DNA of 64,000 nucleotides from Bacteroidota bacterium (GTDB lineage Bacteria > Bacteroidota > Bacteroidia > Chitinophagales > Chitinophagaceae): the NCBI GenBank assembly GCA_018267575.1, contig JAFDYF010000106.1, forward strand, positions 1 through 64,000, given 5' to 3'. The translations under genes and the position numbers were made by a program. Under the pieces are notes generated by a model that was not told the origin of the DNA, searched no databases, and saw only the letters and a list, made by a program, of their open reading frames with translations. Below, in pieces: positions 52,130 through 59,425 of the stretch. Positions within the stretch are counted from its first letter, which is position 1. The number at the start of each line of letters is the position of its first letter.

Positions 52130-52516
52130 TCAGCCAATCACATAAAGCGACAACAAGTGATCGAGGATTTTTGAAGGGTCTACGCAAAGACCAGGATGCG
52201 TTTCAGACGTTTGTATGATGGTGCTTCGCTTAGCAGTAAGCCAACGGAACCTGGAAGCAGGGTCCAATCCGCCAATTGGTTGGGAGTCCTTGTCCCCAGC
52301 ACATATTCTTTCAAATGCTTGAAGGTGTGCCCTAATTTCTTCTACATCTACTTTTGGGTAAATCGATTTTATTTTTTCCTCATCCATAGAAAAAGCAGCT
52401 TTCAAAAATGCAGGCCGCTTGCAATAGACAATCACTCCCACATTGATGAACTCGCCTCGTTCCACCCGCGGCACTACCCGAACAATAGCGTATTCAAATA
52501 GTAGATTATCGTTCAT
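52130..52516 (-). CDS. DUF3037 protein
   Basis: The 128-residue protein shows the DUF3037 pattern: LLFEYAIVRVVPRVERGEFINVGVIVYC near the N-terminus, FERICAGD, and ASRFRWLTAKRSTIIQTS. Its function is unknown. Its start overlaps the end of the HipA-like kinase gene by 11 bp, so the two are translated together. Genes of these two families commonly occur as a pair, so this protein may be a partner or regulator of the kinase. Confidence 0.87.
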   Translation of the reverse strand: MNDNLLFEYAIVRVVPRVERGEFINVGVIVYCKRPAFLKAAFSMDEEKIKSIYPKVDVEEIRAHLQAFERICAGDKDSQPIGGLDPASRFRWLTAKRSTIIQTSETHPGLCVDPSKILDHLLSLYVIG

Positions 52517-53288
52517 GCATAACCTGTTTTATAAGCTCCGAGGAATGGTTTATCCTATTGACCAAAAATTGATAATACACATCCCTTTTTTGTTCTAATG
52601 TCCAATCTGTATTTTTTCCAACAAGCCAACTATCTGGGATAAGCGAGACAATCTCCCGAATCTTTTCAAGCGGCAATAGTTGCTTGATCTCTTTATCAAC
52701 TTTTTCGAGTTCAGTTGCAATAGGAAGCAAAACATGATCCTTGATATTCAAAACAGGCTTCAGGGATTGTTCCTTCCAATTGTCCCAAGTGTGATGAAAG
52801 TAGAGCGCCGCACCATGATCGATCAGCCAAAGTTCCTTTTGCCAAACCAGCATATTGGTATTTCGAACCGTACGGTCCACATTGGCGATGATGATGTCCA
52901 ACCAGAGAATTTTAGAGGCCGTTTCATTATCCATTTTATTTACAATCGGGTCATAGGTAATGGCACCGGATAAAAAATGGATACCCAAGTTAAGCCCCGT
53001 ACTGGCACGAAGTAAATCCTGTATTTCTTCATCAGGCTCTGTGCGTCCAAATGCTTCATCCAACTCAGCAAATACCAATTCAGGCACCCGCAGCCCAATG
53101 GCGCGGGCGAGTTCCGCACCAACCAGATCAGCAATCAATGCATTGGTTCCTTGTCCGGCGCCACTAAACTTAATGACATATAAAAACCCGTCATCGGCTT
53201 CAGCGATAGCGGGCAAAGAACCACCTTCTCGCAAAGGGGTAATATAATTGACTACTTTAACGGTCCTTAATTCGAGCTTGTCATTCAT
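52506..53288 (-). CDS. HipA-like kinase
   Basis: The 260-residue protein has a HipA/PI4-kinase-like fold. GFLYVIKFSGAGQGTNALIADLVGAELARAIGLRVPEL carries the probable ATP-binding lysine, LDIIIANVDRTVRNTNMLV the catalytic Asp/Asn loop, and LIDHGAALYFHHTW the metal-binding aspartate. It is shorter than classical HipA toxins (about 440 residues), and no HipB-type repressor gene lies nearby. Its substrate is unknown. Overlap with DUF3037 points to a two-gene module. Confidence 0.85.
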   Translation of the reverse strand: MNDKLELRTVKVVNYITPLREGGSLPAIAEADDGFLYVIKFSGAGQGTNALIADLVGAELARAIGLRVPELVFAELDEAFGRTEPDEEIQDLLRASTGLNLGIHFLSGAITYDPIVNKMDNETASKILWLDIIIANVDRTVRNTNMLVWQKELWLIDHGAALYFHHTWDNWKEQSLKPVLNIKDHVLLPIATELEKVDKEIKQLLPLEKIREIVSLIPDSWLVGKNTDWTLEQKRDVYYQFLVNRINHSSELIKQVMHER

Positions 53289-53726
53289 CTTTTATGTTGA
53301 TTTTTCAATCCCACTTTTCCAATTAATACAAGTACTTTAGCCATCATAAACTTTGGCCAAGAAATGTTTTTTTTTGAAGATGTCAAAGATAGACATGTTT
53401 TAAAGATCGGGTAAAATGGCCAGGACCTGGCATGGAATATAAAAGCCCAAATCAACGGTCTCGATTAACTGAAAAACCAGCCCCCCTTCCGATCGGCTTT
53501 CCCGTTTTCCCAACCCCTAAAACCATGCTCAAACCCCCAAAAAATGGTAGTTTTTAGAATTTTTCCCAAAATTTTCGTTAGTAATAAAAATCCCTATCTT
53601 TACAATAGCTCTGTTATTTTGGTTTTACTTTGTTCTGTCGCCACTTCCTGTCTAGTTAGTTTCCTCAGTCCATCGTTAGCTTATGATATCGAGAGTGAGT
53701 TTTTTTCATTTTTAATTATTTTTTAC
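53289..53726. promoter_or_regulatory. Promoter and long leader of the RRM gene
   Basis: No gene is seen in this spacer of about 440 bp. Near 53572-53602, TTTT-N19-TATCTTTA is close to the Bacteroidota promoter consensus. The transcript would then carry an untranslated leader of about 115 bases, with C/T-rich stretches (GTTCTGTCGCCACTTCC) and a final run of Ts and As. Such a leader could carry cold- or self-regulation of the RNA-binding protein; this is inferred. Confidence 0.45.
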
Positions 53727-54095
53727 ATGAACATTTATGTAGGCAACCTCTCCTGGCAAATGACCGATGAGGATCTTAGAAACCTTTTTGAACAGCATGG
53801 CACCGTTGGGTCTGCGAAAATCGTTAAGGACAAAGTTTCAGGCCGTAGCAAAGGCTTTGGCTTTGTTGAGATGGAAGACGATGGCGAAGCGCAAGCTGCA
53901 ATCACCGCTCTTTACGACAGCGAAGTTATGGGTCGTAAAATCATCGTGAACGAATCACAGCCCAAGCAACAAGGCGGCGGCGGTGGAGGGTTCAAGAAGC
54001 GCGGCGGTTTTGGCGGCGGAGGCGGTGGCTACAAAAAAGGTGGCTACGATCGCGGCGGTGGCGGCGGAGGCTACAACCGAGACAGGGATTATTAA
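53727..54095 (+). CDS. Glycine-rich RRM RNA-binding protein
   Basis: The 122-residue protein has one RNA recognition motif: RNP2 as IYVGNLSWQM and RNP1 as KGFGFVEM. A glycine/lysine/arginine-rich tail follows from about residue 80 (GGGGGGFKKRGGFGGGG). Such small proteins bind single-stranded RNA and are often cold-induced. The start at 53727 agrees with the family (MNIYVGNL); an in-frame upstream ATG (53544) would add an implausible 61-residue leader. A hairpin terminator follows. Confidence 0.93.
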   Translation: MNIYVGNLSWQMTDEDLRNLFEQHGTVGSAKIVKDKVSGRSKGFGFVEMEDDGEAQAAITALYDSEVMGRKIIVNESQPKQQGGGGGGFKKRGGFGGGGGGYKKGGYDRGGGGGGYNRDRDY

Positions 54096-54120
54096 TCTAA
54101 TTCATCGATACATCTTTGTA

Positions 54121-54150
54121 AAATCCTTCCATCATTGGAGGGATTTTTTA
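54121..54150 (+). terminator. Intrinsic terminator of the RRM gene
   Basis: AAATCCTTCCA and TGGAGGGATTT pair with one G-T pair around a four-base loop, followed by TTTT. It lies 26 bp after the stop codon. Confidence 0.85.
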
Positions 54151-54242
54151 GTTTATACAGTCACCTAAGAACTCGTGAAATTAGGAAACCCTGTATAATC
54201 AAGCTGTAACCTATAAGTCAAACAAGTCGTCTTATAAATGGC

Positions 54243-54830
54243 ATGCAAACCGGACTGACAGATACAGAAATCATAAGCAGGGTGCTAAAGGGCGAACAAA
54301 GCATTTTTGCACAATTGGTTGAACGCTATCAAAACTATGTGTTCACCTTGGTTCACCGCATGGTTGAAAGTCGCGAGGATGCAGAAGAAATATCACAGGA
54401 TATTTTTGTAAAAGCTTACCGATCACTCGCAGATTTTCGTGGAGATTCCAAATTCAGCACTTGGCTATATACCATTGCCCGGACTAGTTCCATCACTTTT
54501 TTGAGAAAGAAAAAACTAAACATGGTATCTATGGATAATGAAAAAACATTTATCCAGACAGAGAATCAGGAATCAGGGTTTAAAGCAACCCTGATTGAAC
54601 AGAAATCGAAACATGCCATGGTAAACGAGGCAATCAAAATGCTTAGCACAGACGATGCGCAGGTAATCACTTTATTTTACAAAGGAGAACAAACACTGGA
54701 GGAAATGGGGTTGATATTGGGTCTGGAGCCCAATACGGTGAAAGTGAAACTGCACAGAGCCAGACAAAGGCTAAAAGAGAAAATGGAAAAATTTTTTGCG
54801 CATGAATTGACTGAACTACAAACTGATTGA
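54243..54830 (+). CDS. ECF-type RNA polymerase sigma factor
   Basis: The 195-residue sigma factor has region 2 (LVERYQNYVFTLVHRMVESREDAEEISQDIFVKAYRSL, FSTWLYTIARTSSITFLR) and region 4 (LILGLEPNTVKVKLHRARQRLKEKM). Without region 1 and 3 it belongs to the extracytoplasmic-function class. A membrane protein encoded 5 bp downstream is its probable anti-sigma partner. The target genes are not known from this window. Confidence 0.93.
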   Translation: MQTGLTDTEIISRVLKGEQSIFAQLVERYQNYVFTLVHRMVESREDAEEISQDIFVKAYRSLADFRGDSKFSTWLYTIARTSSITFLRKKKLNMVSMDNEKTFIQTENQESGFKATLIEQKSKHAMVNEAIKMLSTDDAQVITLFYKGEQTLEEMGLILGLEPNTVKVKLHRARQRLKEKMEKFFAHELTELQTD

Positions 54831-54835
54831 TAAAA

Positions 54836-55384
54836 ATGAAAAATGATTTTATGGATGAGCAAATAAATATGGAGCAGCAATTGTGGGATTATATTGATGG
54901 CCTGTGCGATGCTGGCAAGAAATCCATTATTGAAGAATTAATCCAAAAAAATACAGAGTGGAGGTTGAAATATCATGAATTGCTTGAAGCAAATCTCTTG
55001 ATGCAAAGTTCCGAGTTGGAAACCCCCTCTTTACGTTTTACCAAGAATGTGATGGAAGAAATTGCCCGATACCAAGTAGCTCCGGCTACACGTAGCTATA
55101 TCAACAATAAAATCATTTGGGGTATCGGTGGTTTTTTTCTACTGATGATTTTAGGTTTCTTGATATATGGTTTATCGCAACTGAAACTGAACAATGCTAT
55201 TGACCCTAAAATCCTGACTGATTATAATCACACAGTAGGCAAATTAGACTGGAGCAGATTTTTCAGTAGTACTTACACCAATATTTTTATGATGGTCAAT
55301 ATAGTACTCGGGTTGATGATACTCGATATTTACCTGAACAGAAAAAAGAACATCAACATGAAAGCCGATAAAAATGGTTTTTAA
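54836..55384 (+). CDS. Putative membrane anti-sigma factor
   Basis: The 182-residue protein has a cytosolic helical N-terminal part (LWDYIDGLCDAGKKSIIEELIQKN to TKNVMEEIARY) and two membrane helices (IIWGIGGFFLLMILGFLIYGL and TNIFMMVNIVLGLMILDIYL). It ends in a basic tail. No zinc-binding HxxxCxxC motif is visible, so it is not a ZAS-type anti-sigma. Role is inferred from its position 5 bp behind the sigma gene. The start at 54836 is preferred to a TTG at 54827. Confidence 0.65.
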   Translation: MKNDFMDEQINMEQQLWDYIDGLCDAGKKSIIEELIQKNTEWRLKYHELLEANLLMQSSELETPSLRFTKNVMEEIARYQVAPATRSYINNKIIWGIGGFFLLMILGFLIYGLSQLKLNNAIDPKILTDYNHTVGKLDWSRFFSSTYTNIFMMVNIVLGLMILDIYLNRKKNINMKADKNGF

Positions 55385-55436
55385 ATTTCATAAACGAAAA
55401 ACATATCTCAAAGCATGGATAGATTTTTCTAGACTA

Positions 55437-55787
55437 TTAAAAACCGGCTTTAATATAGCTCCAACCTTGTTGTTGCTTCACCACCAGTTCGGCAATGGCA
55501 GCAGGCACGGTTTCTATACCAGCAAACAAATCATTTTTTGATTTGGCATTGGCGATGAGCATATTTTCGCAGGCTACTATTTTAACCGACTTGGATAAAA
55601 GATCTTCAATAAGGCTGTTCCAAACTCCTTGATCATTGGTCACAAAAGAGAGGCTTTTACCATGACATACCAATTCTATCTCCACCTCATTCTTTAAATC
55701 CTTCAACAAATTATGGATCTGCGACGCCGTGCTTTTGATAACGGCATCCTCTCCACTCGATAATTGGATGACTGCTTTATATTTCAT
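55437..55787 (-). CDS. DsrE-family protein, cytosolic
   Basis: The 116-residue protein has the DsrE fold pattern: YKAVIQLSSGEDAVIKSTASQIHNLLKDL, then VEIELVCHGKSLSFVTND, and a cysteine in KIVACENMLIANAKSKND. It has no signal peptide. It shares the end VPAAIAELVVKQQQGWSYIKAGF (in two parts) with its neighbour, where the match is VPSGVAEVVMKQEEHWSYLKSGF. DsrE proteins often carry sulfane sulfur. The start is set at 55787, only 2 bp from the stop of the paralogue upstream. Confidence 0.85.
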   Translation of the reverse strand: MKYKAVIQLSSGEDAVIKSTASQIHNLLKDLKNEVEIELVCHGKSLSFVTNDQGVWNSLIEDLLSKSVKIVACENMLIANAKSKNDLFAGIETVPAAIAELVVKQQQGWSYIKAGF

Positions 55788-55789
55788 GT

Positions 55790-56263
55790 TTAAAACCCTG
55801 ATTTTAGATAGCTCCAATGTTCTTCCTGTTTCATTACTACTTCCGCAACCCCCGAAGGAACAAAACCGGCTTCAGCAACAATATCTTCTTTTTGCAGGTT
55901 TCTGGCCTTCATACTTTTCATGCAGGCTGAAAATACCGCACCCGCTTTCTTAAACTCGGCTATCCTTTTTTGCTGAGTGGTTTTGGCCAGCATCAGCATT
56001 TCAATACCGGGACCATGGCACACGACTTCAATTTGAACCCCATTGGGCCAATGCTCCATCAAGTGTTTCACATTGTTCATTACCCCTTTCCAAACCAAGC
56101 TATCGTTACTGGTAACCTCAAAAACAACATGATGACTCAGTTTGCTATTTGTTTTAATCTCAGTGACAGGAAGCCTTTCCTGGGCATGTTCTGTTTTTGT
56201 TTGCTGAGCGTTAACCCCCAACACCACTAACATCGCAACCATGCCAATCCATATTTTTTTCAT
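55790..56263 (-). CDS. DsrE-family protein, exported
   Basis: The 157-residue paralogue of the gene above has a signal peptide (MKKIWIGMVAMLVVLGVNAQ). It then has the DsrE core (SHHVVFEVTSNDSLVWKGVMNNVKHLM, IEVVCHGPGIEMLM), with the cysteine in VFSACMKSMKARNL. Export and the paired cytosolic form suggest related roles on either side of the inner membrane. Both genes are beside a cytochrome c that resembles thiosulfate dehydrogenase, pointing to sulfur handling. Confidence 0.85.
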   Translation of the reverse strand: MKKIWIGMVAMLVVLGVNAQQTKTEHAQERLPVTEIKTNSKLSHHVVFEVTSNDSLVWKGVMNNVKHLMEHWPNGVQIEVVCHGPGIEMLMLAKTTQQKRIAEFKKAGAVFSACMKSMKARNLQKEDIVAEAGFVPSGVAEVVMKQEEHWSYLKSGF

Positions 56264-56342
56264 TTTCTTTTTTTATAAAGGTATTTATTTATCGCTTCAG
56301 ACCTGAGCGCTTGCTTTAAGTATGGTTCAAAAGCAATCAGGA

Positions 56343-57347
56343 CTATCCCTTTTTGTTATCCCTAGTTTTTTGAAAAGCCAGAATTGGTTTGAATGGCCCA
56401 TATTTATGCTGCTGTTCGGGAAAATGATCAGCATAGGGAGCGAAAGGAAAATCGACTGGTTTTGCGGAAAGGTCTGGCCAATCTTTGGGCTCATTGATAT
56501 GTGACCTCGGTTGGGAAACAATATAGGCCGCTACGTCCCAAGCCTGTTCATCGGTTAGTTGTGGATTTCTAAAACTAGTACCAAATGGCATATTGTATTT
56601 GACATATCTTGCTATGGTCCCTAATCGGAACATACCAGCGGCATCATTAAAACTATGTGGCCCCCATAAAGGAGGGTAGGTATATTCATTGCCCGCTTCA
56701 TTCAGTTTCCCTTGGCCATCGATCTGGTGGCAGGACTGACAGACTTTAACATAAACCATTTTCCCTTTGTTCGCATCCGCCGCCCTATCGAGATAGGGCA
56801 GGTCTTTAAGACCCGAGCCCAATGCCTTTGTTCCTTTGGGAACGTTTGAACCAATAAAATGGAAATAAGCAACAATGGCCTGCATTTCTTTAGTATTGCT
56901 ATCAAGAGGCTCACCATTCAGGCTTCTTTCCAAGCAATCATTTATCCGTTCATATTCAGTTTCAAAAGTACCCCGTCTTGCCCTATACTTTGGATATAAG
57001 GAAGCTACGGACCCAAAATTATTCCCGAACACTGCGGTGCCAGCCAGCAAGTGACAATTTTGGCAATTCATCCCATTGGTTGTTTTCATTAAAGAACCTT
57101 TGGGCCCCAGATATTTTGAAGTATGGGCAATGAGTTCCCTGCCATATACCACCTGTTGTTTTTGCAAGGAATCGGTGATTGAATTGATATCGGCAGCAAC
57201 CCAATATTTAACCGAATCATTTTTCATGGAATGGTTCGGCTGTGGGTTGCCGTTGGTACTGTCTGAAACTTTAATAGAATAGTTGCGACAAGATAGACAA
57301 ACACAAAATGGAACAACGTATATACATATACGTAATAACTTTCCCAT
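56343..57347 (-). CDS. Di-heme cytochrome c, thiosulfate dehydrogenase (TsdA)-like
   Basis: The protein has two heme c motifs, NCQNCHLLAG and VCQSCHQIDG. The first domain also carries GSLMKTTNGMNCQNC, YPKYRARRGTFETEYERINDCLERSLNGEPL and a Met-Gln region (MQAIVAYFHF). This pattern is typical of TsdA-like enzymes, which oxidise thiosulfate to tetrathionate. A signal at the start (57347, MGKLLRICIYVVPFCVCLSC) directs export, perhaps as a lipoprotein. The special cysteine heme ligand of TsdA was not identified. It shares its strand with both DsrE genes. Confidence 0.75.
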   Translation of the reverse strand: MGKLLRICIYVVPFCVCLSCRNYSIKVSDSTNGNPQPNHSMKNDSVKYWVAADINSITDSLQKQQVVYGRELIAHTSKYLGPKGSLMKTTNGMNCQNCHLLAGTAVFGNNFGSVASLYPKYRARRGTFETEYERINDCLERSLNGEPLDSNTKEMQAIVAYFHFIGSNVPKGTKALGSGLKDLPYLDRAADANKGKMVYVKVCQSCHQIDGQGKLNEAGNEYTYPPLWGPHSFNDAAGMFRLGTIARYVKYNMPFGTSFRNPQLTDEQAWDVAAYIVSQPRSHINEPKDWPDLSAKPVDFPFAPYADHFPEQQHKYGPFKPILAFQKTRDNKKG

Positions 57348-57838
57348 ATACTGTATGTAGGTTAGCACTGGATAAAAAAATTTCTGGTAACGGCTTTTGT
57401 CCATAAGCTTATTTTGATCTAGATTTTGTAAAGATGGGATATTGAGTTCGAAAAATATCCATTAATATTAGTTTTAGGATTATTCGCATAAATCTGTAGA
57501 ATGCGATTTACAGGGGAAGGAAGAGCAGACTATTATAGTTATGATGAACTGATACCTAAATCTAGAAAAATGTCTACTATATATTTTAACCATTGAGCGC
57601 CTCCAAACAGAAGCCTAATCATGTATGCCATTTCCCTCAAACTTTGCCGAATCTGCTCTCCAGAAAAATGCCCTATTCATTTTTTTATTCGGGTAAAATG
57701 ATTTGTCTATTGAAGGTTGTAGATCCCAAATGGCTGGTGCAAATAATAAAAAAAACAAAATAAAATTACCTATAATAAGAGCTTATTATTATTTTTAATA
57801 AGTTTTTTAAACTTTAAATAAAAAATTTTTAACAATAA
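57348..57838. promoter_or_regulatory. Divergent regulatory region with a candidate operator
   Basis: This spacer of about 490 bp lies between the cytochrome gene (minus) and the ROK gene (plus). It contains an inverted repeat ATAATAAG-AG-CTTATTAT at 57772-57789, 50 bp before the ROK start and in an A/T-rich tract. ROK repressors often bind such dyads near their own gene, so self-regulation is possible. No small gene was recognised. Confidence 0.45.
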
Positions 57839-59056
57839 ATGCAGGAAAAAAAGGCACATTATAAAAAAAGAATCATCCGCCATCTTTATTTTTCTGGCGC
57901 ATTATCAAGCACTGATTTAAGCTTGCTCACCAAAAAAAGCGTACCGCTCACAAACCGCATTTTGAATGAGTTGGTAAAAGATGGATATGTGGTGGAAACG
58001 GGTTTGGCTATTTCTACAGGTGGGAGAAGGCCGCAAACATATTCATTAAAAACAAATTTCAAATATATAGTGGCCGTTGCTGCAGACCAGCTTGTGACCC
58101 GAATCGTTATCCTTGATATGCAAAACAAGGAAATTGGGAAAATGCGGCATGTAGATATCCCGCTGGAAAACAACCCTCATGCATTGGAAAAAATGGCCAG
58201 CAGCATCAACAACCATATTTTAGAATCAGGGATCCCCAAAAAAGAATTTCTTGGTATCGGCATTGGCATGCCCGGTTTTGTTGATGTGGTAAAAGGGGTC
58301 AACCATTCTTTTTTGGAAACCAAAAACGACCAAAGCATTGTAAATATCCTGCAAGAAAAAATCAACATCCCCGTTTGGATCGATAACGATTCTAGTTTGA
58401 TTGCGCTTGCCGAATTGAAGCTGGGGGAATTGAAGGATATAAAAAATGCGATGGTGATCAATATTGGCTGGGGCATAGGTCTGGGAATGATTGTCAATGG
58501 AGATCTATTTAGGGGAAACAATGGTTTTGCGGGAGAGTTCAGCCATATATCCATTTTCGAGAATAACAAAATCTGTAGGTGCGGTAAAAGTGGATGTCTG
58601 GAAACCGAAACATCCCTGTTGGTGCTGGTCGAAAAAGCTAAAGAAAAACTAAAGGAAGGAAGATCTTCTTCACTTAAAATGGAAGGGCTTTCGATGGAGG
58701 ATGCTGGGGGATCAATCAAAACGATTATCGATGCAGCTATCAAGGGCGACCGCTTAGCGGTGGAACTGATATCCGAAGCGGGCTATAATATTGGAAGGGG
58801 CATCTCTATCCTCATCCATTTGTTCAATCCCGAACTGATTATTCTAAGTGGCCGTGGCGCACTGGCCGGAAAACTTTGGCTTACCCCTATACAGCAAGCC
58901 ATCAATGAATATTGCATACCGAAAATCTCAGAAAATACAGAAATCAAGGTCTCCTCCCTCCGCTACCAAGCGGAAATTATAGGGGCTGCTGCTTTGGTAA
59001 TGGATGGCTTTTCAAAAGGAAAAGAAGATATCCGAGCTAAGACATTGCTTGCCTAA
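57839..59056 (+). CDS. ROK-family transcriptional regulator
   Basis: The 405-residue protein begins with a winged-helix DNA-binding domain (KKRIIRHLYFSGALSSTDLSLLTKKSVPLTNRILNELVKDGYV). The ROK sugar-kinase-like fold follows: GIGIGMPGFVD, DNDSSLIALAEL, GWGIGLGMIVNGDLFRG, and the zinc-binding CRCGKSGCLET. Such proteins sense a sugar or sugar phosphate and repress or activate catabolic genes. The susC-susD pair lies downstream in the same direction, so it is a likely target. The zinc site and DNA-binding domain are intact. Confidence 0.92.
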   Translation: MQEKKAHYKKRIIRHLYFSGALSSTDLSLLTKKSVPLTNRILNELVKDGYVVETGLAISTGGRRPQTYSLKTNFKYIVAVAADQLVTRIVILDMQNKEIGKMRHVDIPLENNPHALEKMASSINNHILESGIPKKEFLGIGIGMPGFVDVVKGVNHSFLETKNDQSIVNILQEKINIPVWIDNDSSLIALAELKLGELKDIKNAMVINIGWGIGLGMIVNGDLFRGNNGFAGEFSHISIFENNKICRCGKSGCLETETSLLVLVEKAKEKLKEGRSSSLKMEGLSMEDAGGSIKTIIDAAIKGDRLAVELISEAGYNIGRGISILIHLFNPELIILSGRGALAGKLWLTPIQQAINEYCIPKISENTEIKVSSLRYQAEIIGAAALVMDGFSKGKEDIRAKTLLA

Positions 59057-59425
59057 TTAAGCATTAATAAAAACTGTTATAAATACATATCATGTCAATT
59101 AAATTGACTATTAAATCATTTTGTGTTTTTATTAATCTATACTATAAAAAATAATTTTTCTTTTAATCTTTTATAATATACCCATTTTCAATAGTGCAGA
59201 CAAAAGTCTTATTTGTTATATGCACAAAACTACGCTTAACACAGATTTTCATATCAAACCGGCCAATTTTAGCCTCACTTATTATTGAAAATTCTCAAAT
59301 GCTTATTAAAAAGTTTCATAAATCGAATTACTTTGTAAATTTTTTATAAAGTACTATAAATTTAAAAATATTTCAGTAGTTCTGAAAATTAGGTAACCAA
59401 TCTTCTAACTTTTAAAAAAAAGCTT
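59057..59425. promoter_or_regulatory. AT-rich upstream region of susC
   Basis: This gene-free stretch of about 370 bp is very AT-rich. TACTTTG and several TATAAA-like segments occur near 59330-59360, but no full TTTG-N19-TAnnTTTG pair was found. It should hold the susCD promoter. No repeat words or hairpins of note were seen. Confidence 0.4.

Noticed and set aside
52130..53288. Classical HipBA toxin-antitoxin
   Set aside because: No HipB-type DNA-binding gene is adjacent and the kinase is much shorter than HipA.
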